Below are positions 30,477 through 37,780 of a stretch of 45,126 nt of DNA, piece by piece. The stretch is from Chryseobacterium gleum (GTDB lineage Bacteria; Bacteroidota; Bacteroidia; Flavobacteriales; Schleiferiaceae). Made by a program: the position numbers and the translations under genes. The DNA is taken from positions 1 through 45,126 of the forward strand of contig CAMCXO010000023.1 of assembly GCA_945883565.1 (NCBI GenBank), given 5' to 3'. How positions within the stretch are numbered: position 1 is the first letter of the stretch; each line of letters starts with the position of its first letter. The notes under the pieces are model-generated. The model worked only from the letters and a program-made list of their open reading frames with translations, was not told the origin of the DNA and searched no databases.

Positions 30477-30986
30477 TCATTCTTTCCATTTTCCTTTCTC
30501 TCTTAGAAATTTTTCAAGGTTATCGGGTTTTTGCGTTCCAATTAAAAGCCTATCCCCATTTTGTAATTTTAGCTGCAATCCAAATCGGCCTTTGGTTGTA
30601 AATGCCCATCCTTGGGTACCCACCCTTAAACCCCATCCGCCATATTCAAGCAAGGCCCGGTATTTCCGCACATGGCAAACTGCCATTTGATGCCAGGCAT
30701 AGAACCTGAAGTTACGGTGGAAAGGCTTAAATCGAACCTTTACACCTTCGGCATCTGCTTTGGTTTCGAGCTGCATACTGACAAAAAGCCCCATAACCAA
30801 AGCCAAAACCAGACTGCCGATTAACCAAGGCATGGTTTGGGTTTTCAAAAAACTTAAGGCCTCTATTTCTACAAGTTGAACTAATAAACCCAGAATAAAA
30901 AATGCCAACATCACCGCCAAGGGCATAAAAATGAACCATTGGCTAAAACGCTGTATTTCGTGAAATTCTACTTGATGTTTGCTCAT
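30477..30986 (-). CDS. Two-TM membrane protein with a PH-like C-terminal domain, SPFH operon member
   Basis: I do not recognise a characterised family. The 169-residue protein has two membrane helices (about 17-38 and 52-72) joined by a short loop, followed by about 95 soluble residues with a beta-rich pattern (GVKVRFKPFHRNFRFYAWHQMAVCHVRKY, YGGWGLRVGTQGWAFTTKGRFGLQLKLQNGDRLLIGTQ) ending in a predicted helix (NLEKFLREKGKW). This shape resembles bacterial PH-like membrane proteins (DUF6141-like), in which the domain faces the cytoplasm. It is the last gene of a three-gene minus-strand operon, 18 bases behind the ribbon-helix-helix gene. A role at the membrane together with the SPFH protein is inferred from order only. 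Confidence 0.8.
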   Translation of the reverse strand: MSKHQVEFHEIQRFSQWFIFMPLAVMLAFFILGLLVQLVEIEALSFLKTQTMPWLIGSLVLALVMGLFVSMQLETKADAEGVKVRFKPFHRNFRFYAWHQMAVCHVRKYRALLEYGGWGLRVGTQGWAFTTKGRFGLQLKLQNGDRLLIGTQKPDNLEKFLREKGKWKE

Positions 30987-31004
30987 TTTAAAACCCTTTA
31001 AAAT

Positions 31005-31175
31005 CTAAACCTCACCAGAAGATTTTTTTAAGCGACCACTTTTGCGCAGCGCTTCGGTAAGCACAAACTCTATTTGCCCGTTTACGGACCGAAATTCATC
31101 GGCCGCCCACTTTTCTAAAGCATCAAGAGTAGATTCGTCCAGTCTAAGCGCGAACGCTTTCTTTTTTGGCTGCAT
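31005..31175 (-). CDS. Small ribbon-helix-helix (Arc-type) DNA-binding protein
   Basis: A 56-residue ORF between the SPFH gene and the membrane-protein gene. Reading from ATG 31175 (reverse strand) gives MQPKKKAFALRLDESTLDAL and onward EKWAADEFRSVNGQIEFVLTEALRKSG to a TAG at 31005-31007. This is a textbook RHH layout: a beta-strand (KAFALRLD), helix 1 (ESTLDALEKWAADEF) and helix 2 (NGQIEFVLTEALRKSG). The start is four bases after the SPFH stop; an ATG overlapping that stop is in another frame. Such Arc-type repressors bind DNA as dimers on palindromes, and a perfect palindrome sits in the operon promoter (32044-32057), so autoregulation is likely. It could instead be an antitoxin-like protein, but no toxin gene is visible. 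Confidence 0.85.
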   Translation of the reverse strand: MQPKKKAFALRLDESTLDALEKWAADEFRSVNGQIEFVLTEALRKSGRLKKSSGEV

Positions 31176-31179
31176 GCCA

Positions 31180-32034
31180 TTACCCTTGGTGCAGCGTACC
31201 TGCGTTAATTACCGGACTGGCCTCGCGGTCGGAACACAAAACCACCATAAGGTTGCTTACCATAGCGGCCTTTTTATCGCCGTCGAGTTCAACCACACCT
31301 TTGGCCGCCAATTGCTCTAAAGCCGTTTCAACCATACCCACAGCCCCTTCCACAATTTTTAAACGGGCTGCTACAACAGCGGTTGCCTGCTGACGTTTGA
31401 GCATGGCTCCGGCAATTTCTTCAGCATAAGCCAAATACCCAATTCTGGCTTCCATAACTTCTATTCCGGCCATAGCCAAACGTTCGTCCAATTCAGCTTC
31501 AAGGGCATGGTTAACTTCTTCTACCCCTGAGCGCAAACACACTTCAGACTGAGCATCGTCGAAATTGTCGTAAGGGTAACTGCCCGCCATTTTTCTAACG
31601 GCCGCATCGGTTTGTACCCGAACAAAGTTCACAAAATCATCGACCTCAAAAACCGCTTTGTAGGTTTCTTTCACTCGCCAAACCAGAATGACACTAATTA
31701 ATATAGGATTACCCAATTTGTCGTTCACCTTTACCCTTTCGCTGTCGAGGTTACGCGCTCTAAGCGAAATTTTCTTCCGCACATAAAAAGGGTTTAGCCA
31801 AAAAAAGCCATGGTTTCTTAAGGTACCGTGGTAAGTACCGAACAGCGTAACCACCAAACTGTCGTTTGGATTAATTATAGCCAAACCCGGTAGGTGGAAG
31901 ATCCAAGCCAAGCCTAAAACGACCGGAATAAACCATGGCCATTTAAAGGCGATGGCTGTTGCTATAGCGGCCAATAAAAGCAAGCTGAGTGCTACATGTA
32001 AAAAGCCATTGGAGGCTTTAAGTGGTTTTTCCAT
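31180..32034 (-). CDS. SPFH/band 7 (stomatin-like) membrane protein
   Basis: A 284-residue SPFH-domain protein. ATG 32034 (MEKPLKASNGF) is chosen because the proposed -7 box and start of transcription lie downstream of the other ATG at 32070. Two adjacent membrane helices (about 10-50) precede the SPFH domain, which starts IINPNDSLVVTLFGTYHGTLRNHGFFWLNPF and continues through RARNLDSERVKVNDKLGNPILISVILVWRV. A helical tail (AYAEEIAGAMLKRQQATAVVAARLKIVEGAVGMVETAL) probably drives oligomer formation. SPFH proteins form ring-like scaffolds in membranes and often regulate proteases or stress responses. It is the first gene of an operon with an RHH regulator and a PH-like membrane protein and is divergent from the wzz-like gene. 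Confidence 0.93.
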   Translation of the reverse strand: MEKPLKASNGFLHVALSLLLLAAIATAIAFKWPWFIPVVLGLAWIFHLPGLAIINPNDSLVVTLFGTYHGTLRNHGFFWLNPFYVRKKISLRARNLDSERVKVNDKLGNPILISVILVWRVKETYKAVFEVDDFVNFVRVQTDAAVRKMAGSYPYDNFDDAQSEVCLRSGVEEVNHALEAELDERLAMAGIEVMEARIGYLAYAEEIAGAMLKRQQATAVVAARLKIVEGAVGMVETALEQLAAKGVVELDGDKKAAMVSNLMVVLCSDREASPVINAGTLHQG

Positions 32035-32043
32035 CGCGGTATT

Positions 32044-32057
32044 ATTTGATATCAAAT
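32044..32057. promoter_or_regulatory. Perfect 14-bp palindrome, candidate RHH operator
   Basis: ATTTGATATCAAAT is its own reverse complement. It overlaps the -7 box of the SPFH promoter and the expected transcription start, and lies 9 bases before the SPFH start codon. The operon encodes an Arc-type DNA-binding protein, which makes this the natural candidate operator. Confidence 0.6.
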
Positions 32058-32084
32058 TAACATCATACATATATTAAATGCAAG
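32053..32084 (-). promoter_or_regulatory. Promoter of the SPFH operon
   Basis: On the minus strand a CTTG -33-like box (plus-strand 32081-32084) is followed after 20 bases by TTAATTTG (32053-32060), which differs from the TAnnTTTG consensus at one position. Spacing fits the Bacteroidota pattern. The ATG at 32034 lies 18 bases beyond it. Confidence 0.5.
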
Positions 32085-32132
32085 TGTTATTGAATGCTTT
32101 TTTTCTCGCTTAAAGGCCTGCTTTTAATTGCC

Positions 32133-32140
32133 TACTTTTG
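32133..32140 (+). promoter_or_regulatory. Candidate -7 box for the wzz-like gene
   Basis: TACTTTTG matches TAnnTTTG exactly and lies 25 bases before the chosen ATG at 32166. No good -33 TTTG is found at the expected distance (CTTA at 32109-32112), so the promoter call is tentative. Confidence 0.4.
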
Positions 32141-32165
32141 CGCGCCGCCCAAAAATCATAGCTGT

Positions 32166-33197
32166 ATGTCGAAAAAGAGAAAGGAAGATTCATATTTTGA
32201 CTCGTCTAACATTGTACTTTATCTTTATGAATGGCGAAAAGTATTGATTGCGGTAACTGTGAGCGCTGCAGTATTGGCTGTTATTTTTAGTGCGCCTTAC
32301 TTTGTTAAGCCTAAGTTTCGCTCTGAAGTGGTGGTATTTCCTGCCACCACCAATTCGGTTTCCAAAGCCCTTTTACCTCAACAGTTTTCGTCGCGCGGAC
32401 AAGATGTTATGGAGTTTGGTGATGAGCAGGAGGCTGAAAATTTGCTTCAAATATTAAATTCTGACGAAATACGAAACCGAATAATTGAAAAATACGACTT
32501 ACTTCGGCATTATGACATTAATCCCGACTCTAAGTACAAATACACCAAACTCTTTAAGGCCTATGAAGGCAATGTAAAATTTAAGCGAACTGAGTTTATG
32601 TCGGTGGTTATTTCGGTTCTTGATACCGATCCGGACACAGCGGCCCTTATAGCGAACGACATTAGCGATTTGTTAAATGAAGTAAAAAACCGCATTCAGC
32701 GCGAAAGGGCTTTACAAGGACTTAGAATTGTAGAAACAGAATATTTATCGCTGAAGAGCATTATTGACAGCATGACCCGAGAACTTACTAAACTGCGCGA
32801 AAAAGGCATTCACGAATACGAATCACAAAGCGAGGTGTTTAGTGAGCAATTAGGTGCCGCCATTGTAAAGGGCGGAGCGACATCTGACGCTGCCCGCGAA
32901 ATTCAAAATCGTTTAGATACCCTGGCCAAATACGGCGGACAATACGTAAGCCTTCGCGATGAAAGTAGGCTGTTAAAAGACGAATTGGTGAGGTTAAGAA
33001 CCCGTTATGATCAGGCCAAGGTGGATGTGAATGAAACTCTACCCGTTACGTTTAAAGTTAATACTGCGGTACCGGCTGAACGGAAAACCTACCCTAAACG
33101 GTCGTTAATTGTATTGGGGGCCGCCTTTAGTGCGTTTTTATTTGCTTTGGTTGCCATTATTGTAGCCGATACCATTCGCCGAGCCAATATTCAATAG
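32166..33197 (+). CDS. Wzz/chain-length-determinant family inner-membrane protein
   Basis: A 343-residue Wzz-type co-polymerase. The ATG at 32166 follows the -7 box; an earlier frame start at 32094 would place the start codon upstream of transcription. There is a first membrane helix at about 27-47 (VLIAVTVSAAVLAVIFSAPYF), a large periplasmic region with long coiled-coil helices (SLKSIIDSMTRELTKLREKG, SLRDESRLLKDELVRLRTRYDQA), a proline-containing segment before the second helix (PAERKTYPKRS), and the C-terminal helix at about 313-336. This is the classic two-helix Wzz fold that sets the length of O-antigen or capsule chains. No tyrosine-kinase domain is attached. The O-antigen ligase-like gene starts three bases after its stop. 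Confidence 0.88.
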   Translation: MSKKRKEDSYFDSSNIVLYLYEWRKVLIAVTVSAAVLAVIFSAPYFVKPKFRSEVVVFPATTNSVSKALLPQQFSSRGQDVMEFGDEQEAENLLQILNSDEIRNRIIEKYDLLRHYDINPDSKYKYTKLFKAYEGNVKFKRTEFMSVVISVLDTDPDTAALIANDISDLLNEVKNRIQRERALQGLRIVETEYLSLKSIIDSMTRELTKLREKGIHEYESQSEVFSEQLGAAIVKGGATSDAAREIQNRLDTLAKYGGQYVSLRDESRLLKDELVRLRTRYDQAKVDVNETLPVTFKVNTAVPAERKTYPKRSLIVLGAAFSAFLFALVAIIVADTIRRANIQ

Positions 33198-33200
33198 CCC

Positions 33201-34643
33201 ATGCAGGCTTTAGCCAATAAGAAAATTGTGGTGGGCCTTTCGATTGCCTATGTGCTTCTGGCTACTTTTCTTATAACCCGAGAGTTTTATTATGCTCCCC
33301 TCTTGCCTATTGGCTTGGCCATAGCCGGAATGACATTTTTTGCACTCGATAAACTTCTGTATTTCATCATTTTCTTCACGCCTATTAGCATTACCCTCGA
33401 AGAACCTGAACTAGGCATTGCGGTTGGCTTTCCAACCGAGCCCCTCATATTTGGCATTATGCTCATTTTTTTTCTTAAGCTTTTGGTAGAAGGGAAATTT
33501 GATAAGGGCTTTATGCTGCATCCTTTAAGTTTGGTGGTGATACTTCATTTGGTTTGGATGGCCTTTACCACCCTTACAAGCGAGATGCCGTTGGTTTCTT
33601 TCAAGTATTTTCTGGTGCGGTTGTGGAGTGTGGTGGTGATGTTTTGGGTAATGAGCCGATTGTTTACCAACGAAACTCGCATTAAACGCTTTTTCTGGTT
33701 GTATTTAATCCCCTTGGCAGTGGTGGTTATTTGGTCGGTTTACAACCATGCGCTTCAAGGTTTTAGCAAGCAAGCCTCGGTTATGAGTATGTATCCTCTT
33801 ATGAAAGAGCATACCTCATACGGAGCCGTATTGGCTTTGTATTTTCCGGTTGCATTTGGCTTTGCTTTTCTTCAAACCGAAAACCTCAATAAAAAATCTT
33901 TATCGTTTTCCATTTTTATCATCATCGCCATTGGCCTTATATTTAGTTATACCCGAGCTGCATGGGTAAGCGTGGTGGTGGCGGCTGTGGTTTGGGCCTT
34001 AATGGCTTTGCGCATTAATAAGCTAGGTTTTTGGAGTTTGTTTGCCGTTTTTTTAGGACTTCTGTTGTTTTTTCAAGGGCCTATTCTTCAAAAATTATCT
34101 TCCAACAAACAAGATTCTAGCGACGACTTAAGCGAACATGTAGAAAGTATTGCCAATATTTCTTCTGATGCCTCCAACTTGGAACGCATTAACCGATGGA
34201 AGAGCGCGGTTAGAATGTTTAGCGAAAGGCCTTTGTTGGGTTTTGGGCCGGGTACATATCAGTTTACTTACGCGCCATTTCAAAACCCCAGAGAAAAAAC
34301 CATTATTTCAACCAACAATGGAGATGTAGGCAACGCCCATAGCGAATACATTGGACCATTGGCCGAGCAGGGCTGGCCCGGGCTAATGTTTGTGGTGCTC
34401 ATGGTTTTTCTGATGATGAAAACCGGGGTTCGGGTGATTTATCGAAACCATGACCCAAAAGAAGTGTTTTTTGCTACCGCCGCAATGCTGGGATTGGTTA
34501 CCTATTGGACCCATGGTTTTTTAAATAATTTCCTCGATCTCGACAAAGCTGCCCTGCCCGTTTGGGGTTTTGCAGCTATGTTGGTGATGATGGATTTAAA
34601 GCGTGTAAATTGGACGCAACAAGCCAAGCAAATTGAGCGTTAA
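33201..34643 (+). CDS. O-antigen ligase / polymerase family membrane protein (WaaL/Wzy_C)
   Basis: A 480-residue protein with about 11-12 membrane helices. The Wzy_C-type core is visible in the middle: IIAIGLIFSYTRAAWVSVVVAAVVWALMALR, followed by a large periplasmic loop containing the conserved NLERINRWKSAVRMFSERPLLGFGPGTYQ and the NAHSEYIGPLAEQGWPGLM segment with its conserved His. Such proteins either ligate undecaprenyl-linked O-polysaccharide to lipid A core or polymerise it; the two activities cannot be separated from sequence. Its position after the Wzz-like gene and directly before porQ suggests a part in making the LPS to which T9SS cargo is attached. Its stop abuts a possible porQ ATG. 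Confidence 0.88.
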   Translation: MQALANKKIVVGLSIAYVLLATFLITREFYYAPLLPIGLAIAGMTFFALDKLLYFIIFFTPISITLEEPELGIAVGFPTEPLIFGIMLIFFLKLLVEGKFDKGFMLHPLSLVVILHLVWMAFTTLTSEMPLVSFKYFLVRLWSVVVMFWVMSRLFTNETRIKRFFWLYLIPLAVVVIWSVYNHALQGFSKQASVMSMYPLMKEHTSYGAVLALYFPVAFGFAFLQTENLNKKSLSFSIFIIIAIGLIFSYTRAAWVSVVVAAVVWALMALRINKLGFWSLFAVFLGLLLFFQGPILQKLSSNKQDSSDDLSEHVESIANISSDASNLERINRWKSAVRMFSERPLLGFGPGTYQFTYAPFQNPREKTIISTNNGDVGNAHSEYIGPLAEQGWPGLMFVVLMVFLMMKTGVRVIYRNHDPKEVFFATAAMLGLVTYWTHGFLNNFLDLDKAALPVWGFAAMLVMMDLKRVNWTQQAKQIER

Positions 34644-34670
34644 ATGAGGGCTTTTAAATCTTCTTACCAG

Positions 34671-35708
34671 ATGCGCAAACTTCTATATATCGGATTGCTT
34701 TTATTGGTTTCGCAGTATTCAAAGGCCCAATTGGGTGGAAGAGCCACGTATTCGTTCCTCGACTTGGTTTCTAATCCACGGTTGGCAGGCTTAGGCGGAA
34801 AAGCCACCGGTTTTGACGAAGAGGATGTGGCTATTGGATTTTGGAATGCCTCTATGATGCGCAAAGAAATGGGGGGGCAATGGAATATCAGCCACATCAA
34901 TTTCCCGGTGGGTATAAACAGCGGAGAAGCGGTTTACGCCCACCATGTAGACAAAATAGGCACCTTTCATGCCGGTTTCAGAATGCTCGATTATGGCAGC
35001 TTTGAAGCCAGCGACTTTAACGGATTTGTAAATGGTACGTTTAGAGCTGCCGATTACGCCTTGGTTTTAGGGGGTTCAACCCAATTAGACAGCAATTGGA
35101 GCGTTGGGGCGCAATTAAAAATCATCAACTCCGCATTAGAAATCTATTCATCATGGGGCCTAGCTACTGATTTTTCGGCCACCTACCGAATACCTGAAAA
35201 ACGATTCGCTGTAAGCGCCGTATTTCGAAATATTGGCACCCAGCTTACCACCTATTCGGGCACCCGCGAACCTCTACCCTTCGAAGTTCAGTTGGGCATA
35301 TCTAACAAATTTGAACACATGCCTTTTAGATGGCATATTACCCTCGACAATTTGCAACAGTGGGACGTAAGCTATTTTAATCCGGCTTTGAGACAAATAG
35401 ACCCCATTACCGGCGAGCCCATTGACCAAAATGTAAGCTTAGGACAGATGTTTCTTCGACACCTTATTGTGGGTGCCGAATTTCAGCCTACCCAAGGATT
35501 TCAGGTGCAGGTAGGTTACAACTTCAGGCGGCAGGCCGAAATGAAAATGCTTACCCGGAGGTCGTCGGCCGGTTTGTCTTTTGGTGTTGGCATTCGCCTC
35601 TTTAAAATTAGATTTAACTATGCACGTACGAATTACCATGTTTCGGGTGCCACCAACCATTTAGGTGTGGGCGTAGATTTAAACCGCTTCAAAAAACAAA
35701 AAATCTAA
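34671..35708 (+). CDS. porQ: Type IX secretion system protein PorQ
   Basis: A 345-residue outer-membrane protein of the PorV/PorQ family. The start at 34671 gives a signal peptide (MRKLLYIGLLLLVSQYSKAQ); an ATG at 34644, immediately after the preceding stop, would add nine residues. The mature start LGGRATYSFLDLVSNPRLAGLGGKATGFDEEDVAIGFWNAS is typical of PorQ, and the rest is beta-barrel sequence with alternating hydrophobic strands, ending in a final strand LGVGVDLNRFKKQKI. PorQ is a FadL-like component that acts with the PorU/PorZ/PorV attachment complex at the cell surface. The next gene is cmk, a neighbourhood that recurs in Bacteroidota. Two T9SS cargo genes occur in the same window. Confidence 0.88.
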   Translation: MRKLLYIGLLLLVSQYSKAQLGGRATYSFLDLVSNPRLAGLGGKATGFDEEDVAIGFWNASMMRKEMGGQWNISHINFPVGINSGEAVYAHHVDKIGTFHAGFRMLDYGSFEASDFNGFVNGTFRAADYALVLGGSTQLDSNWSVGAQLKIINSALEIYSSWGLATDFSATYRIPEKRFAVSAVFRNIGTQLTTYSGTREPLPFEVQLGISNKFEHMPFRWHITLDNLQQWDVSYFNPALRQIDPITGEPIDQNVSLGQMFLRHLIVGAEFQPTQGFQVQVGYNFRRQAEMKMLTRRSSAGLSFGVGIRLFKIRFNYARTNYHVSGATNHLGVGVDLNRFKKQKI

Positions 35709-35711
35709 GTT

Positions 35712-36404
35712 GTGAAAGCCTTAACCATTGCCATAGACGGCTATTCGAGCACCGGAAAAAGTACCCTAGCCAAAAAATTGGCCGCACATTTGGGTTATCG
35801 ATATGTAGATTCGGGCGCCATGTATAGGGCCGTAGCCCTTTATGGCCTTCAACAAGGATGGGTTAAGGGCCAAGACATTCAGACTGAGGCTTTCGAAAAT
35901 AGCATTCAACAGATTCGACTTGATTTTATAAGCTCGGCCGAAACGGGCCGCTCTGAAATCACCTTGAACGGCGAACCCGTAGAAAACCAAATTAGAAGCA
36001 TGGAGGTTAATAGGGCCGTAAGTATGGTGAGCGCCATTTCGGCTGTTAGAAAACATTTGGTGGCCCAGCAACAGAAAATGGGTTTAAGCGGGGGGGTGGT
36101 AATGGATGGACGCGACATTGGCACAGTGGTGTTTCCACATGCAGAGCTAAAACTGTTTATGACCGCCAGCGAGGACGTTAGAGCCCATAGGCGCCATGCC
36201 GAACTGCTTGCGGCTAATAAGGAGGTTGTTTCTTTAGAAGAGGTAAAGAAAAACCTCATAGAACGCGATTTACAAGACCAAAACCGAAGCGATAGTCCGC
36301 TTCTACAGGCCGCAGATGCCGTGGTTTTAGACAATACCCATCTTGATAGGGATGCGCAATTTGACTGGGTATTGCAAAAAATACAGCCCCTTTTAAAGGC
36401 TTAA
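35712..36404 (+). CDS. cmk: Cytidylate kinase
   Basis: Cmk phosphorylates CMP and dCMP to the diphosphates. The 230-residue protein has the P-loop GYSSTGKST (residues 10-18), LGYRYVDSGAMYRAVALYGL, the inserted CMP-binding segment, GVVMDGRDIGTVVFPHAELKLFMTASEDVRAHRR and the lid motif RDLQDQNRSDSPLLQAADAVVLDNT. The start is GTG at 35712, three bases after the porQ stop; the next Met (residue 37) would delete the P-loop, so the GTG is required. It probably belongs to the same transcript as porQ. The 372 bases that follow contain no gene. Confidence 0.97.
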   Translation: MKALTIAIDGYSSTGKSTLAKKLAAHLGYRYVDSGAMYRAVALYGLQQGWVKGQDIQTEAFENSIQQIRLDFISSAETGRSEITLNGEPVENQIRSMEVNRAVSMVSAISAVRKHLVAQQQKMGLSGGVVMDGRDIGTVVFPHAELKLFMTASEDVRAHRRHAELLAANKEVVSLEEVKKNLIERDLQDQNRSDSPLLQAADAVVLDNTHLDRDAQFDWVLQKIQPLLKA

Positions 36405-36776
36405 ACCCCTTGCCTACAGGCTCTCTAAAACAAGCAATTGCGTTAGGTCAATTCGAGCCAAGGATGTACATGGTTTTCCACAATTCGCCTAGGCAGCATC
36501 TGTAGCCCCTAGGTTGAAAACGCCATAAAATGGCCTTTTGAAAGGGAAATGGTTTATCGACAAAACGATTAATTGCATGTTCATAACTGAGTTTGCTTTT
36601 CCATTTAAAGCTTTTGTGGCCCCGCAATTATTGACAAAATTTGTGAAGCAAGCCTGATACACTACGTGTTTAAGCACGTAAAGAAGTCAATAAAACCAAA
36701 TTTAAAACCCTGAATACAAACGTTTTGACCCATCAAAAGGCCAAATCGTAAAGCATTGTCTACCAACCTATAAACC
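36405..36776. other. Intergenic region before nrdB with two small hairpins
   Basis: No coding sequence is convincing here. A GCCAT-AAA-ATGGC hairpin lies at 36522-36534, followed by CTTTTG, and could be a weak terminator for cmk. A second hairpin, TACGTG-TTTAAG-CACGTA, lies at 36663-36680. No NrdR box, cobalamin-riboswitch feature or consensus TAnnTTTG promoter was recognised, although a leader of this size suggests regulation of the nrd genes. Confidence 0.4.
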
Positions 36777-37766
36777 ATGGAACACATAGAACCCATACTG
36801 CGCGAAAACAAAGACCGCTTCGTGCTTTTTCCAATTCAGCACCACGATATTTGGGAATGGTACAAAAAACAAGAAGCCAGCTTTTGGACCGCAGAAGAAA
36901 TTGATTTGTCGCAAGACACAAGCGATTGGGAGAACAAGCTTAATGACGATGAGCGCTACTTCATTAAGCATATTTTGGCCTTTTTTGCCGCCAGCGACGG
37001 CATTGTAAACGAGAATCTTGCCGAAAACTTCGTTAACGAGGTTCAGTATACCGAAGCCAAATTTTTCTATGGCTTTCAAATTATGATGGAGAACATTCAC
37101 TCCGAAACCTATTCTCTTCTTATTGACAGTTACATAAAAGACCCCGCCGAACGCGACCGACTTTTTCACGCCATCGAAAACTTTCCCGCCATTAAAGAAA
37201 AAGCCGATTGGGCACTTAGATGGATTAAATCTCCCTCCTTTGCTGAAAGGCTGATAGCCTTTGCCGCCGTAGAAGGCATTTTTTTCAGTGGCTCGTTTTG
37301 CTCCATTTTCTGGCTTAAAAAACGAGGCCTCATGCCCGGCCTAACCTTTAGCAACGAACTTATAAGCCGTGACGAAGGCCTTCACCGCGATTTTGCCTGC
37401 CACCTTCACAACCAGCACCTCCTAAACAAGGTTCCACAAGAACGGATCAAACAAATTATTACCGAGGCCCTTGACATAGAGCGCGGTTTTATTACCGAAT
37501 CCTTGCCAGTAAGGCTTATTGGCATGAATTCCGATCTTATGACCCAATACCTCGAATTTGTAGCCGATCACCTTTTGGTGGAATTGGGCTGCGATAAGGT
37601 TTATAAAGCCAATAATCCCTTCGATTTTATGGAGATGATATCGCTGGAACGCAAAACCAATTTCTTTGAGGGCCGGGTGGCCGAATACCAAAAGGCCGGG
37701 GTTAAAAAGGAAGACTCTGCCAATCCGAGCAGTCAGGAAATATTTAGCGACAATTTCGAATTTTAA
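36777..37766 (+). CDS. nrdB: Ribonucleoside-diphosphate reductase class I, small (radical) subunit
   Basis: NrdB houses the dimetal-tyrosyl radical cofactor of class Ia ribonucleotide reductase. The 329-residue protein shows the metal ligands D74 (AASDG), E105 and H108 (MMENIH), the radical tyrosine Y112 (HSETYSLL), and the second ligand set around [18 protein letters not shown] and [11 protein letters not shown]. The presence of Y112 argues for a tyrosyl-radical enzyme rather than the Phe/DOPA variants. The C-terminal tail ends SDNFEF, consistent with the peptide that docks on NrdA. It overall resembles the eukaryotic-type small subunit. nrdA starts 14 bases after its stop. Confidence 0.97.
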   Translation: MEHIEPILRENKDRFVLFPIQHHDIWEWYKKQEASFWTAEEIDLSQDTSDWENKLNDDERYFIKHILAFFAASDGIVNENLAENFVNEVQYTEAKFFYGFQIMMENIHSETYSLLIDSYIKDPAERDRLFHAIENFPAIKEKADWALRWIKSPSFAERLIAFAAVEGIFFSGSFCSIFWLKKRGLMPGLTFSNELISRDEGLHRDFACHLHNQHLLNKVPQERIKQIITEALDIERGFITESLPVRLIGMNSDLMTQYLEFVADHLLVELGCDKVYKANNPFDFMEMISLERKTNFFEGRVAEYQKAGVKKEDSANPSSQEIFSDNFEF

Positions 37767-37780
37767 TATCTAAGCCCAAT

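Noticed and set aside
30477-31175. Toxin-antitoxin module formed by the RHH protein and its downstream neighbour
   Set aside because: The neighbour is a two-TM PH-like protein with no toxin motif, and the RHH gene follows an SPFH gene, which fits autoregulation better.
36405-36776. NrdR box or cobalamin riboswitch before nrdB
   Set aside because: No pair of NrdR-like 16-bp palindromes and no conserved B12-box sequence is visible.
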